A stretch of DNA of 64,000 nt from Yamadazyma tenuis (Eukaryota; Ascomycota; Pichiomycetes; Serinales; Debaryomycetaceae), in the NCBI RefSeq assembly GCF_029203305.1, contig NC_089466.1, forward strand, positions 992,001-1,056,000. The letters run 5' to 3'. The notes under the pieces were generated by a model. That model made no database searches. It was not told the DNA's origin and was given only the letters and a program-made list of their open reading frames with translations. Position numbers and translations under genes: made by a program. Positions 19,651-29,510 of this stretch are shown piece after piece. Numbering within the stretch: the first letter of the stretch is position 1; each line of letters opens with the position of its first letter.

Positions 19651-20937
19651 ATGGAACCTGTAACTGGAGGTGCCTCGTTCGTGTCGTCGGCTGTCAGCCT
19701 CACAAAGACCATCATAGGAGCGGGGTTGCTCTCAATGCCCTTGGCATACTCCACTGACGGCCTCGTATTTGGCACATTCATCATCCTTCTCGCGGCAGCT
19801 ACTTCAGGGTTTGGGTTATTCTTACAGGCTTATGTCTCGAGGTTTGTGCCTTCGGGACACGCCACGTTCTTTAGTGTGTGCTCAGCGTCGTACCCCAACT
19901 TGTCGGTTGTTTTCGATTTGGCCATTGCAATCCAATGTTTTGGATGTGCCTTGTCATACTTGGTACTTGTGGGAGATTTAATGCCAACGATTATACATCG
20001 TATTCCACATGTCCAGGAAGACAATCTCCGGACGTTCTGGATCTTGGCATCAACCGTGATCACGGTGCCATTGGCCATGTTGAAAAACTTGGACTCGCTA
20101 AAGTACACTTCGGTTTTAGGATTGGTTGCTATTGCTTATATGTCCTTGTTGGTGATTACTCATTTCTTGGTAGGAGACGTACCACAGGAGCTTAAAGGCA
20201 ACTTGTCATATTTTCCACCCAATGTGACTGGAGTCTTCAGCACGTTCTCAATCATCGTGTTTGCATTCACCGGTCACCAGAACATGTTTTCCATCATCAA
20301 CGAAGCGAAAGACAAGTCTTTGAAGAGCTTGACGGTGTTGGTGAACGTGGCCATCTTCACATCTGCAGCCTTGTTCATCTTTGTGGGGTTGGCTGGATAC
20401 TTGACGTTTGGAGACTTGGTCACGGGAAACGTGATTTTGCTGTATCCAGCATCTGTTTCTGCTACTTTGGGGAGAAGCTGCATTGCATTCATGGTGTTAT
20501 TCTCCTTCCCGTTGATGTTGCACCCAGCCCGAATCTCCGTCAACAACATATACTTTTGGTTGAAAACCCGCTACCTCAACGAACCAGTTGATGAGAATGG
20601 TCCCTTGTTGGCCGAATCAAATCCCAATATTGCTAGAGAGCCACCGGTGGTACCGCTACCTGAGCCACGATTCTACACCATAACCGTGGGCTTGTTATTG
20701 CTCGGGTATGTGTTGGCAGTTTCGATCAAGTCGTTTGCGTTGGTGTTGGCAATTGTCGGTGCTACGGGATCAACTGCCATCTCGTTTATCTTGCCAGGTC
20801 TATTTGGATACAAATTGTCAACCAACAACACCAAAGCAGGAGCGGTGTTGAAGGTGTTGTCATACATTCTTGTGATCTGGGGGTTCTGCGTGATGGTGTT
20901 GTGTCTCTACACGAGCTTGTTTTTGAACCCAGCGTAA
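19651..20937 (+). CDS. vacuolar amino-acid transporter, Avt5/6/7 type (AAAP family)
   Basis: A 428-residue polytopic membrane protein with about 11 predicted helices. It opens with the AAAP signature G-A-S-F-V-S-S-A-V-S-L-T-K-T-I-I-G-A-G and carries F-A-F-T-G-H-Q-N-M-F in the middle and G-A-T-G-S-T near the end. A hydrophilic loop (about 310-345) contains Pro/Glu residues. The short N-terminus (no long acidic tail) fits the Avt5/6/7 group, vacuolar proton-coupled amino-acid exporters, better than Avt1/3/4. The exact paralogue is not resolved. The frame upstream of 19651 opens only with TTG. Confidence 0.85.
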   Translation: MEPVTGGASFVSSAVSLTKTIIGAGLLSMPLAYSTDGLVFGTFIILLAAATSGFGLFLQAYVSRFVPSGHATFFSVCSASYPNLSVVFDLAIAIQCFGCALSYLVLVGDLMPTIIHRIPHVQEDNLRTFWILASTVITVPLAMLKNLDSLKYTSVLGLVAIAYMSLLVITHFLVGDVPQELKGNLSYFPPNVTGVFSTFSIIVFAFTGHQNMFSIINEAKDKSLKSLTVLVNVAIFTSAALFIFVGLAGYLTFGDLVTGNVILLYPASVSATLGRSCIAFMVLFSFPLMLHPARISVNNIYFWLKTRYLNEPVDENGPLLAESNPNIAREPPVVPLPEPRFYTITVGLLLLGYVLAVSIKSFALVLAIVGATGSTAISFILPGLFGYKLSTNNTKAGAVLKVLSYILVIWGFCVMVLCLYTSLFLNPA

Positions 20938-21007
20938 AAGAGTATCAAGAATATTTTATTACCAAATAAATATTATACACGCGATGATCTAGTGGTAGGT
21001 GTAGTAC

Positions 21008-22180
21008 CTAGTTTTTTTTGTTTTCAGCTAACTGTTGTTCATTTGACTGTTGTTCATCTTCCAATTCGTCATCGCTGTCATCGGAATCGCTTCTCACATC
21101 TTCAGCCCCGGTTCCAGATACAACTCTGTATGCGACTTTAGAAATCGAGTATAGCCAAGCAATACACAACAATTGCAAAATGGCCAAAAGAACAAAGCAT
21201 GTGTAGAGAACAAAGCGGCTCCAACACTTTTCCTCCACTACGCCAGGGACACACCGATGTAAAGTCATTAAGGATTCGGCATTGGCCATGGCATAATAGA
21301 AAAGGTAGTTGTAGACACCATGTCTCAAGATCACCCAGGACAATAAGAAGCAGACGAACATGATGTCACAAAGGGTGGAGAATCCGGCATACTTCAAGAC
21401 CTTGGCTCCCGTTAAGCATACATCACAGAAGTCCATCAAGATCAAGATCAAGTTTCCTATTCTCATGTAGTAATTTTGGTAGGAGCCAATACATAAAAGA
21501 CTGGTGATGATATGATGGCCGAACATCTGGTAGTGATCTTTTCTCTTTTCTTCGATGTTCAACACAATGATTTGCAGGAGCCAAAAGGCTATTTGCATAA
21601 GATAGTATGCCTTGAATGAGGTGGACATTTTGTCGTGAGGCCACCCAGCGAACAAATTTTCCAAGTGCCCCCAGTATTCGGAGTTGTAATACAAATACAT
21701 GCCATAAATGGTGGAAAACGATGCGTAGAAGCAGCTCCAACTTTGCTCGGCGAACCGTACCTTGGCTCTTTTGTCCATTCTGAAGGTGTAGGATGCAAAT
21801 GGCGCAAATACGTAGATCATCAAAAACGATCGAATAAACATGAAAAGAAGCACACCGTGAAGAACCACAAACGCATCATCATTACATATATCGTATACGG
21901 GGTACCCGTTGGCATCAATTCCAGTTTGGTTCAGTAACGTGACGAGCTTGGAGGTCCATGTATGGACGGTAGAGTTCTTAGAAAATATGTGAAGCAGGTA
22001 CAACAAGAACAAAACGGTTCGAGAAAACGGGAACAGGTTTCTCTCGATAAATGCAACAAAGGAGTTTTCGTATCTAGTACCATCTGATGACTTAGACGAC
22101 GGGTTGGGTTTGGGGGTTGACGGTTTGAGTGTGTCGGTTGTGTCGGTGTCCGTTTGTTTAAGAAGGGTTCTCTCGGTCAT
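21008..22180 (-). CDS. LAC1: ceramide synthase (Lag1/Lac1, TLC domain)
   Basis: A 390-residue ER membrane protein with a TLC domain (about 135-345). The Lag1 motif region contains H-Y-Q-M-F-G-H-H, whose adjacent His pair is catalytic, followed by D-F-C-D. Six to eight hydrophobic segments are visible. The C-terminus is acidic (Asp/Glu/Ser-rich), as in fungal ceramide synthases with phosphorylatable tails. It acylates sphingoid bases from acyl-CoA. CTG-clade yeasts carry separate LAC1 and LAG1 genes for different ceramide backbones; the symbol is tentative. Start ATG is 22180; the upstream frame has only TTG. Confidence 0.85.
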   Translation of the reverse strand: MTERTLLKQTDTDTTDTLKPSTPKPNPSSKSSDGTRYENSFVAFIERNLFPFSRTVLFLLYLLHIFSKNSTVHTWTSKLVTLLNQTGIDANGYPVYDICNDDAFVVLHGVLLFMFIRSFLMIYVFAPFASYTFRMDKRAKVRFAEQSWSCFYASFSTIYGMYLYYNSEYWGHLENLFAGWPHDKMSTSFKAYYLMQIAFWLLQIIVLNIEEKRKDHYQMFGHHIITSLLCIGSYQNYYMRIGNLILILMDFCDVCLTGAKVLKYAGFSTLCDIMFVCFLLSWVILRHGVYNYLFYYAMANAESLMTLHRCVPGVVEEKCWSRFVLYTCFVLLAILQLLCIAWLYSISKVAYRVVSGTGAEDVRSDSDDSDDELEDEQQSNEQQLAENKKN

Positions 22181-22494
22181 GATGTAGGAGCACACGTATT
22201 GAGTTAAGAAATGCTGGAAAGTGTGCGTGTTTTGTGGTTGGAATTGCAACGGAGAAGGGGAGGGGCACAAAGGGACAACAGTACCACAGTTGGGTACAGC
22301 AACAGGCGAGTCTTTGTTGAATACGATTTACAGGAGGTATCACTGCAATAGTACAACAACGGTAACAATAGGCTCGTTCGTGAATTCAAGTTTCCAGATG
22401 AAGATTTTTGAGAAGCCATCCGACGAGGTGCGGCGGTGCTCACACGCCCCCACTCACCTGAGGTTTTTGGCTCATAGCCTCCCCGGTGCACTCA
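22181..22494 (-). promoter_or_regulatory. ceramide synthase upstream region
   Basis: About 310 bp between the SSN8 stop codon and the ceramide synthase start; both genes lie on the minus strand with SSN8 further upstream. It is the transporter-distal promoter of the ceramide synthase gene and the SSN8 3' region. No repeat or RNA gene is seen. Confidence 0.35.
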
Positions 22495-23565
22495 CTACCG
22501 ATTCAATAGCATATACTGAAGGGATTTCTTGACGTTAGCTTCGTTATATCGGTTCCAAATCACGTAGACATTGATGATATCTTGCATGGCTTCCGAAACT
22601 TCATCGAGGTTAATGTGGCTATGACCCAAGAAGTTCATAAACCGGTTGATACGTATGGTATCTTCGTCCAACTTCATGTCCTGAAGGCCGGACCCCGACT
22701 CGAGGGCATTATTGTCGCTGGCAGAGTTTTCGCTAGTCAAGGCCATCAAATCGTCGATGTGCATCTCTTTATCAGTTCCGTGAGCATCCATTTGTGCCGA
22801 CTCGGGGTGGTCATCTCCCGTAGAACCACCGCCAGTACTGCCGGCGCCCATGCCATCACCGGTGATACTCTTGTTGAGCCTGATGGAGTTTAGGGCTTTT
22901 TTCAACACAATGGTGATGTAGACACATGACACAGCGATGATATGCGGAGGGAAGAGCAATGGCAAATCGGTGATGTAGCTATCATTGATCAACGACCACG
23001 TATGTTGGAGCTCATCGTTGGTCAACAAGAAATGGTACTGGTCGAGGTTGGCGGTCAAAAACCGTTGGAGTTGGATGAGCGATCGGTATGGGTGGTGGAG
23101 AATCAAAAATAGGTCCATTTCTTCGAGTAAGTAGAACTCGAACTCGGCGAGCTTACTGACCTCATGGGGGATATACTCTGGCCAGAGATTTCGAGCTTCA
23201 GAAATGATGAGTCGGATGTGTTGGGGGCATTCTTCAACCTTGCTGGCGACGTAGATACATGCGGTTACCATGAGGTACACGTTGATTTCTTTGAGTGACA
23301 CCTTCAAGAGAAAGCGGGAGAGGTACACTTCGGCGGTGGCGAGGGGCACCTGTCTGACGTTGAGACGTCGGCCCAATCTGATCAATAAGTTATGGAGATA
23401 GATGCGCATGTTGGAGTCGTAGGTGATGTTGGGGTAATCCTTGATGAAGCCGTTCTGGATCATTTTCTTCTCCAAGATGAGTAGCCGGCGTCGCTGATCA
23501 AGAAGGGACTGGCGATTGAACTGCCATTTGCCCCGTTGTGATGAGCTCCAGAAATCGGCAGACAT
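22495..23565 (-). CDS. SSN8: cyclin C, Mediator kinase module (Ssn8/Srb11)
   Basis: A 356-residue cyclin C. The N-terminal S-A-D-F-W-S-S-S-Q-R-G-K-W is the cyclin C holoenzyme-recognition motif. Two cyclin folds follow, about 40-150 (with Y-V-A-S-K-V-E-E-C-P) and 155-245. An acidic, Gly-rich insertion of about 60 residues (about 262-320) precedes the last helix and is longer than in S. cerevisiae. Ssn8 partners the Ssn3/Srb10 kinase in the Mediator Cdk8 module. The start at 23565 gives the canonical N-terminus; the longer frame opens with GTG. Confidence 0.92.
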   Translation of the reverse strand: MSADFWSSSQRGKWQFNRQSLLDQRRRLLILEKKMIQNGFIKDYPNITYDSNMRIYLHNLLIRLGRRLNVRQVPLATAEVYLSRFLLKVSLKEINVYLMVTACIYVASKVEECPQHIRLIISEARNLWPEYIPHEVSKLAEFEFYLLEEMDLFLILHHPYRSLIQLQRFLTANLDQYHFLLTNDELQHTWSLINDSYITDLPLLFPPHIIAVSCVYITIVLKKALNSIRLNKSITGDGMGAGSTGGGSTGDDHPESAQMDAHGTDKEMHIDDLMALTSENSASDNNALESGSGLQDMKLDEDTIRINRFMNFLGHSHINLDEVSEAMQDIINVYVIWNRYNEANVKKSLQYMLLNR

Positions 23566-23792
23566 GTTGTGGGAGCGGGTATTTAGCTGACGAATTCGCG
23601 ATGGCGACTGGGTATGAAGAAACAGTGCGGAGTTATATTTGCTATCTATATGGTGCACACGGGGCTCAATACTGGGTGCACACGGGGCTGGCGGTACCAC
23701 AGTATTGACAGTACGATGATATTCACGGTAGTCTATTCAAACTCTACCAAACCCTCTCCCTCCACAACTCTACCAACCTCTACCACTACCGC

Positions 23793-24423
23793 CTACATCT
23801 CCCCACAATTCGAAATCACAATCTCATCTCTAGGCGTACCTTTCGCTGTTCCTGACGCCTCTATACGATCCACAATCTCAAACCCTTCCACAACCTTTCC
23901 AAACACAACATGCTTTCCGTCCAAATGCTCTAGTCTTTTGCAGCAAATGAAAAATTGACACCCATTGGAATTGGGACCCGAGTTGGCCATGGAAACAGAA
24001 TACTTATGATGGTCGAACTTAAACGACTCATCATCAAACAAATCGGTGCCATAGATGGTTTTGGTGCCAGTACCATTGAACTTCACAAAGTCTCCTCCCT
24101 GAATCATGAAATGCGGTATCACCCGGTGGAACTTGCTTCCCTTATACCCGGTCGGCCGCCCAGCCTCACGGTACTCTCCTGTGCAAAACTGCCGAAAGTT
24201 CTCGGTGGTTCTAAATAAGTTAGTAGCTGTTTGGTGTCCTAATCCGTGGATGCACATACCTAGGCAATTCTTTGAAAAGCTCGATTTTTACGCGGCCCAA
24301 AGGCTCGTCTGCTTTGTTAGTACCATATCATAGTCTGGTGACACTGTAACAGTACATACTTCCTTGGAGGATATCCAAAAACACAACTGGATCCGAGTTG
24401 GAATTGTTGTTGGAGCTCATCAT
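23793..24423 (-). CDS. cyclophilin H-type peptidyl-prolyl isomerase, three exons
   Basis: The spliced model is exon 1 24360-24423, exon 2 24260-24308 and exon 3 23793-24210: 531 coding bases, 176 residues. Splicing restores the cyclophilin N-terminus (P-V-V-F-L-D-I, then G-R-V-K-I-E-L-F) that exon 3 alone lacks. Exon 3 has the catalytic F-H-R-V-I and M-I-Q-G-G-D-F block and ends C-G-E-M. The R-T-T-E-N-F-R-Q-F-C-T-G-E start of exon 3 and the ending match human PPIH, a component of U4/U6 snRNP, which S. cerevisiae lacks as far as I know. The cytosolic Cpr1 type is less likely. Two in-frame ATGs sit at 24423 and 24420. It is divergent from CAB2, with 49 bp between starts. Confidence 0.88.
24211..24259 (-). 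other. spliceosomal intron 2 of cyclophilin H gene (49 bp)
   Basis: Minus strand: GTATGT donor, a perfect TACTAAC branch site, and a TAG acceptor. Removing it joins an Arg codon and produces the conserved P-R-T-T-E-N-F sequence across the junction. Confidence 0.93.
24309..24359 (-). other. spliceosomal intron 1 of cyclophilin H gene (51 bp)
   Basis: Minus strand: GTATGT donor, a perfect TACTAAC branch site seven bases before the AG, and a CAG acceptor. Removing it joins codon Asn (A from exon 1, AC from exon 2). Confidence 0.92.
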
Positions 24424-24472
24424 AGTTTCCCCAGAATTACGCTCGCTCGGTGAAAAACCATCACTGCTCACG

Positions 24473-25486
24473 ATGTCTGGCAAATCGTACCACACATCAA
24501 ACCCAGAAACAGAAGGTGCCATCGACAGAAATGTCCCTGACTTTCCTATTGCCGGGCAAAGTGAAGAGGAGAGCTACTTCAGAACCCACCTGGCCCCCAG
24601 TTACTTGCCAGAGATCCAAGCCCAATTAGAGTCGTTTATCGAATACCACCTCAAGAATACCGGTAAACGAATTGCGTTGGTGACCAGCGGCGGTACCACC
24701 GTGCCATTGGAAAATAACACGGTACGATTCATCGATAACTTTAGTGCTGGGACCAGAGGTGCCACCTCGGCCGAATACTTTCTTGAAAACGGATATGCGG
24801 TTATCTTCTTACACAGAGAGTTCTCATTATTACCATACTCCAGGCACTACAGTCATACCACAAACTGTTTCTTGGACTATATGGTGGAGAAGGACAATAA
24901 GATCGAAATCAGCCCCGATTTTGCTCCCGAAATGTTGCAGGTATTACGGAAATACAATGCGGCTAAAAGCTCTAATCTGTTAATATTGGTGCCTTTCACC
25001 ACCGTAAATCAGTACTTGTTCACCTTGAGAATGGGGTCAGAGGCCTTGAAGAAAATGGGTAAGAACGCCTTGTTCTACTTGGCTGCTGCCGTGTCTGACT
25101 TCTTCTTGCCCCAACTGAGAATGCCTCAACACAAGATTCAGTCGCAAGCATCTGGAAAATTGATTGTGGATTTGGAGCAGGTTCCCAAGTTCTTGAGCCG
25201 GTTGGTCGACAACTGGGCTCCCAGGTCCATGATAATTTCGTTCAAGTTGGAAACCGATGATCTGATTTTGATCAAAAAGGCTACTGCTGCTTTGGACAAG
25301 TACCAACACCAGCTAGTAATTGGAAACTTGTTGCAGACTAGAAAGAAAGAAGTGGTGTTCGTCAAACCCGATCTGTCACAGGACTGGGTGAGACTTACTG
25401 ACAAGCAGGTCGAAACCAATGTGGAAATCGAGAGCTTGATTATACCAAAGGTTGTGCAAGAACACACCTTATGGATAAACTCCTAG
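24473..25486 (+). CDS. CAB2: phosphopantothenoylcysteine synthetase
   Basis: A 337-residue homologue of Cab2/human PPCS, which joins phosphopantothenate and cysteine in CoA synthesis. The N-terminal Rossmann-like segment contains A-L-V-T-S-G-G-T-T-V-P-L-E and F-I-D-N-F-S-A-G-T-R-G, the nucleotide-binding signature. A-A-A-V-S-D-F, S-F-K-L-E-T and the N-L-L-Q-T-R-K segment complete the active site. The longer frame opens with TTG, so the start is ATG 24473. Its promoter must overlap the cyclophilin H 5' end. Confidence 0.93.
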   Translation: MSGKSYHTSNPETEGAIDRNVPDFPIAGQSEEESYFRTHLAPSYLPEIQAQLESFIEYHLKNTGKRIALVTSGGTTVPLENNTVRFIDNFSAGTRGATSAEYFLENGYAVIFLHREFSLLPYSRHYSHTTNCFLDYMVEKDNKIEISPDFAPEMLQVLRKYNAAKSSNLLILVPFTTVNQYLFTLRMGSEALKKMGKNALFYLAAAVSDFFLPQLRMPQHKIQSQASGKLIVDLEQVPKFLSRLVDNWAPRSMIISFKLETDDLILIKKATAALDKYQHQLVIGNLLQTRKKEVVFVKPDLSQDWVRLTDKQVETNVEIESLIIPKVVQEHTLWINS

Positions 25487-25504
25487 TTTTATATTTATAT
25501 TTAT

Positions 25505-26935
25505 TTACAAGAAAGAAATGCCCACCCCATACTGGAGACCTTTTCTGTTAAAGTCTCTTTCGTGTGCAGTCAATGGCAACACAAAATTCAACTCAAACCG
25601 GGCCATTGGGTGGTTGTACAATACTCCAAGTCCTATACTGGTGGAAAACAGCCCAAATAAATTCCTCAAGTTCTGCTGAGGCAGTTGCGTGTGATTATAG
25701 AGCTGGAGAGCCCCGTAGTTGAAGAAGTTATGCAATTTGAAGTTGGAGTCATGAGATGTGTATGGAAGTCTTGATATCAACGAAACTCCACCGTTCAAAA
25801 ACGCATCTCCTCCAAGTGATTTCCCGTACGACTTGGGACCGAGACCGTTGAGGCTAAACGACCTCACATCGTTGGGACCTCCCATGAAGAACCGGTCAAG
25901 GATGAAGGATTCTTTGGCGGAGTGGAGAAATCCAAACTTGTTGGTAAAAATCAAATGGCTCAGCACACCTAACTTCAGAGTGAACTGGGTTTCACATATG
26001 GTTTTGATAAACTCATGCGAACTGAGCTTCGTGAGACCCCCTAACTCAACTCCGGCCCGGAACAACTTGCCAGTGTTCGGGAGATGCTTGTTATTCCTGG
26101 TGTCATAGATAAAGTTATAGCTGAGGGCACTCTTGAAGTTATGACCACACTGGTTTAGGATACTGAGGGATTTGGCACTCTTGTTATCGAGAATCCTCCA
26201 GATACTGCTGAGGCCAATCTCGTGGTTAATGGGTCCGTCGTACCTGGTGGAGATCTTGGTGTTGATACCTGTGTTCTTAGTTTCGCAGCCAATCCACTCT
26301 AATGATCTGGAGTTGACGTAGAACAAGTTCTCCCATACATAACTGGTATTGTTGTTGATGGGCATATTGTAGTTGAGCAAATATGAGGATGAAGTCCGGG
26401 TTCCAGTGGTAGCATCAAAAGACACATTTTCAGCTCCCCCAAATAGGTTTTTGAATTGGAACTGGATATATCCATCACCTTCTCCGTTTCCAATGTTACT
26501 TCCAGTCTTGGCGTAAAATCGCTTCACGGGGAAAAGATTGAACGTCGGTATGAGGGTCATCGAGTCGGGGTTTGTGGGAATATAGAGTTTTTGTTGGGGT
26601 TGGGCCGAGTTGAGCTGGATCACCAAGTTTTCGAGAACGTTAACTTTGGTGAAATTTCGAGTCACTTGGTCGAGGGACTCCACAAACAGCCTGAGAGTAA
26701 ATTGCTGCTTGTCCAAGGGCGAAAATTGGGCGTTCAAAAACCCAACTCGAAAATTATCTGAATTGTTGACTTGGATAGACCCGACCTTGACGGGCTTGGT
26801 GGTGTTCATCAGAAACAAGTCATTGAGATACTCGGAGTTTTGACGTTGTAGAAGCTGCTGCTTCTGTTGAAGCAACTTCTCGAGCTCCTTCTGTTCTTTG
26901 GACTTGGAATCCGCCGTGTTCATAAACCCTTCCAT
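25505..26935 (-). CDS. SAM50: mitochondrial outer-membrane assembly protein Sam50
   Basis: A 476-residue Omp85-family protein. A coiled, Gln-rich N-terminus (residues 10-30) and a single POTRA-like domain (about 35-130) precede a C-terminal 16-stranded beta-barrel of alternating residues. The barrel contains R-F-F-M-G-G-P-N-D-V-R-S-F, the conserved loop-6 region. It inserts beta-barrel proteins into the mitochondrial outer membrane as core of the SAM complex. The frame continues upstream to an ATG at 27028, adding 31 hydrophobic Cys-rich residues that are not family-like, so I prefer 26935. A third ATG lies four codons further in. Confidence 0.9.
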   Translation of the reverse strand: MEGFMNTADSKSKEQKELEKLLQQKQQLLQRQNSEYLNDLFLMNTTKPVKVGSIQVNNSDNFRVGFLNAQFSPLDKQQFTLRLFVESLDQVTRNFTKVNVLENLVIQLNSAQPQQKLYIPTNPDSMTLIPTFNLFPVKRFYAKTGSNIGNGEGDGYIQFQFKNLFGGAENVSFDATTGTRTSSSYLLNYNMPINNNTSYVWENLFYVNSRSLEWIGCETKNTGINTKISTRYDGPINHEIGLSSIWRILDNKSAKSLSILNQCGHNFKSALSYNFIYDTRNNKHLPNTGKLFRAGVELGGLTKLSSHEFIKTICETQFTLKLGVLSHLIFTNKFGFLHSAKESFILDRFFMGGPNDVRSFSLNGLGPKSYGKSLGGDAFLNGGVSLISRLPYTSHDSNFKLHNFFNYGALQLYNHTQLPQQNLRNLFGLFSTSIGLGVLYNHPMARFELNFVLPLTAHERDFNRKGLQYGVGISFL

Positions 26936-27053
26936 GAACAAGATGAGATTGGTTTGGCATCGACAAAATGCGACTTTGAGAGCTGAAATATTATATTCGG
27001 TACATATACAATAAAAATACAGGAACATGGAATCATCAAGTAGGATGTGTTGT

Positions 27054-28658
27054 CTAAGGCTCGGGTGGCAGAATGGCCACTTGTGGCACCGACAATCCGG
27101 GACTTAAAAACATAGACTCACTCGAGCTTGGTAGAGCATCATCTCTTCTAATACCGTCCTTTTCTTCCTCCTCTATCAACGACTTGATACATATCTTCCC
27201 AGCCTCGGTTTGAAAGTGTCGGCGTAAAGCGTCAGCACGGGCAAACCGTCGGCCACACCCGTACGGGGTGCCGTCTTTCAATACGCCCTTGCACTGGAAC
27301 CGTTTCTCACCAGAGTGTAAGTCTTCATGACGTTTTCTATCATGTTGTCTGGCAAAGGCCTTCCCACACATATTGCAAATGAACGGTCTTTCATCGGTAT
27401 GGGTCCGTAAGTGAGACTTCAAGTTGTAAGGTCTGGTGAACCGCTTGTCACACAAATGACAGGCATAAGCACTGGGGTGCTTTTGGGTTCTTTTAGAGAT
27501 CTGGTTGGGGGATGCCAACTCGAGCATTTTTTCTCTGGTGGAGATTACATTGCGAGGCTGGCCGTCTTCTTCGTCTTCATCATCTTCGTCTTCATCGGTG
27601 AATGAACCAGACCCCGATCTACTATGACTTGACCGACTACTAACGGACTTATTACGACTTCGGCTACGACTTCGGCTTCGTTTGGTTTCACCAGGTGCTA
27701 GAAGATTGCCATCGGTCATTTGATCGTAGTCATTCAGCGTCTCATTGTGGGCAGACGAATTGTGGGAGGAGTTGGAAAACAACGAAGGAGTCCGATGTAG
27801 TCCAATGCTGCCTTCATTATCAGGTTCTTGTTTGATGTAGTCGTTTGGATAAACAATGGTGGGAGGGGGATTGAAGTTGCCATTGATTTTGTTGATTTCT
27901 TCGAGTTGGTGGGAGTCGTAAAACAGATTGTTGGTGATACCAGAAGATGGCTGGGGGCTAATAGTGGCCAATTGCAGTTGTACAAGTTGGTTTATTTGAT
28001 CGTACTGATTTGAATCCAAGTCAATCTGGGCACCGTGGTCAAAGTTTGAAAGGGCCTGTGGAGGAGCCACCGGCACGGCATATCTGGAGCCCATGCCCGC
28101 CAAATTGACACTGGAAATGGAGCCCCCTAAGGCGATTTCATGATCAAAATTGGCGGTATCAAGGTACGTGGTGTCTGCTGCAAGCGAGACTCCCGGCTGC
28201 TGGGGTAAAAGTCCGGGTGAATTACCATGGTTTTGTGATATGTTGGACAACGCATCAAAGTATGGAGACGCTGGGTTGGATGAGTAGTCAGAATAAAGTG
28301 AGTGCAGAGACTGGTTTCCAGGGCTGTTGGGATTCAAATACTGGGAGTTATTGGACAGCACGTTGAGGTACAGAATCTGGGACGAGTACTGGCTAGGTCC
28401 GGTGTCGGAATTCTGGCTAAGGTCTCTGAACTGGGGATTCAACAGGTTGTTGGTCACACCATAATCTTTGGGGTTTCCAGTAAAGTCGGGCAAGAAATGC
28501 GCATCATTGGAGGTGGGCGCCGGCGGGGGGGAGTTTGTGTCGTAGTTGTTTTGGAGGTAGCCAAATGAATTGTAGTTGTTGTTCATGGTTGAAGGAGATA
28601 TTTGGGTATAGATATTCTCGTCTTCAGATTCGGGTATTTGGGAAGTCGATTTCGACAT
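27054..28658 (-). CDS. CRZ1: calcineurin-responsive zinc-finger transcription factor Crz1
   Basis: A 534-residue protein with an Asn/Ser/Pro-rich activation and regulatory region (1-390) and a C-terminal C2H2 block. The first two fingers start at about 398 (Y-A-C-H-L-C, then F-I-C-N-M-C). A third, atypical finger (C-K-G then Y-G-C-G-R-R-F-A-R) and H-F-Q-T-E-A-G-K complete the Crz1 pattern. An Arg/Ser-rich patch near 330 and an acidic run before the fingers are probable phospho-regulatory and nuclear transport segments. Crz1 is dephosphorylated by calcineurin and drives calcium and wall stress genes. A P-Q-V-A-I-L near the C-terminus loosely resembles a calcineurin docking site. Confidence 0.88.
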   Translation of the reverse strand: MSKSTSQIPESEDENIYTQISPSTMNNNYNSFGYLQNNYDTNSPPPAPTSNDAHFLPDFTGNPKDYGVTNNLLNPQFRDLSQNSDTGPSQYSSQILYLNVLSNNSQYLNPNSPGNQSLHSLYSDYSSNPASPYFDALSNISQNHGNSPGLLPQQPGVSLAADTTYLDTANFDHEIALGGSISSVNLAGMGSRYAVPVAPPQALSNFDHGAQIDLDSNQYDQINQLVQLQLATISPQPSSGITNNLFYDSHQLEEINKINGNFNPPPTIVYPNDYIKQEPDNEGSIGLHRTPSLFSNSSHNSSAHNETLNDYDQMTDGNLLAPGETKRSRSRSRSRNKSVSSRSSHSRSGSGSFTDEDEDDEDEEDGQPRNVISTREKMLELASPNQISKRTQKHPSAYACHLCDKRFTRPYNLKSHLRTHTDERPFICNMCGKAFARQHDRKRHEDLHSGEKRFQCKGVLKDGTPYGCGRRFARADALRRHFQTEAGKICIKSLIEEEEKDGIRRDDALPSSSESMFLSPGLSVPQVAILPPEP

Positions 28659-29290
28659 CAGACCTAGGAAAGGCGGGTTTCAGCTTGGGTCGGCAAGTAG
28701 TGATATCTTATAGGGTTAAGTTATTGATAACTATTGATGGTGGGATTATCGTTGCTGAGTATTATAAAAATAATTTGAGGAATTTTTCCCTGAGGTCTCG
28801 CACTGTAGATGCCAGAATAGGTTTTCGCCAGTGAACAATAAACACTAGACCTACGAGAGGAGACAGTGGGCGTGGACGAATCGGAAGAGGGCTTTATGGG
28901 GGGGCTTACGTACACGGAGATTCGAAGGGCTGTTTCGGCCGGTGTGCATAAAAACACAATGGTCTCAGCCTTGTTTGGATCTTAGTGTGAGGGCCGGCGG
29001 GTGGTAGAACATGGTTTAGGTCTCGTGACCCGGGAGTGGATAAGTTTGACACCAGAGAGATTTACGGTGAATAAGTCTTGGCTGTGAGCATTGGCATCCA
29101 GTTCAGGGCCGATGCATGCGAGCCCCCTCCTCGGTAATTCCATCTATCACGTTGTCGAGAATATTTTGAACTAGTCACTGACGGATGGCTGCACAGCCCT
29201 TTTGCGCGGAGATGGATTTGGTTGCGAATTTAAGGGGGGCAGGGGTGTAAAGGTTGTGGTTAGTTTGGAGAAGAGGTTAGTTTGGAGTTG

Positions 29291-29327
29291 GAGTTAGTGT
29301 TAGTGTTGGTGTTAGTGTTGGTGTTTA
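29291..29327 (+). repeat. short TTAGTG/TTGGTG hexamer run
   Basis: Consecutive hexamers alternate between TTAGTG and TTGGTG, strongly biased to T and G on this strand. The tract is about 37 bp and may bind a GT-rich-binding factor; it is too short for a telomeric tract. Confidence 0.55.
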
Positions 29328-29510
29328 GATTGTTGAGAGTTTACAGTAGCAGGAGTAGTTGGCGAATTTCCGAATACGTACTTTAGAAAAGCCTCACCAT
29401 TGGGGGAAATTACAGAACAATAGGAATGAGAGTGAAGTTTGTAGAGGGCAAGAATAGGGAATTTGTGGTAAAAGATGTACAGCAAGATGTAGTAGAAGAC
29501 GTTGAGTAGT

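Noticed and set aside
22181..22270. N-terminal extension of the ceramide synthase, and similar extensions of APM3, UBA3, SRO7, CAB2 and SSN8
   Set aside because: Each opens only at a TTG or GTG, and the next ATG gives the family-like N-terminus.
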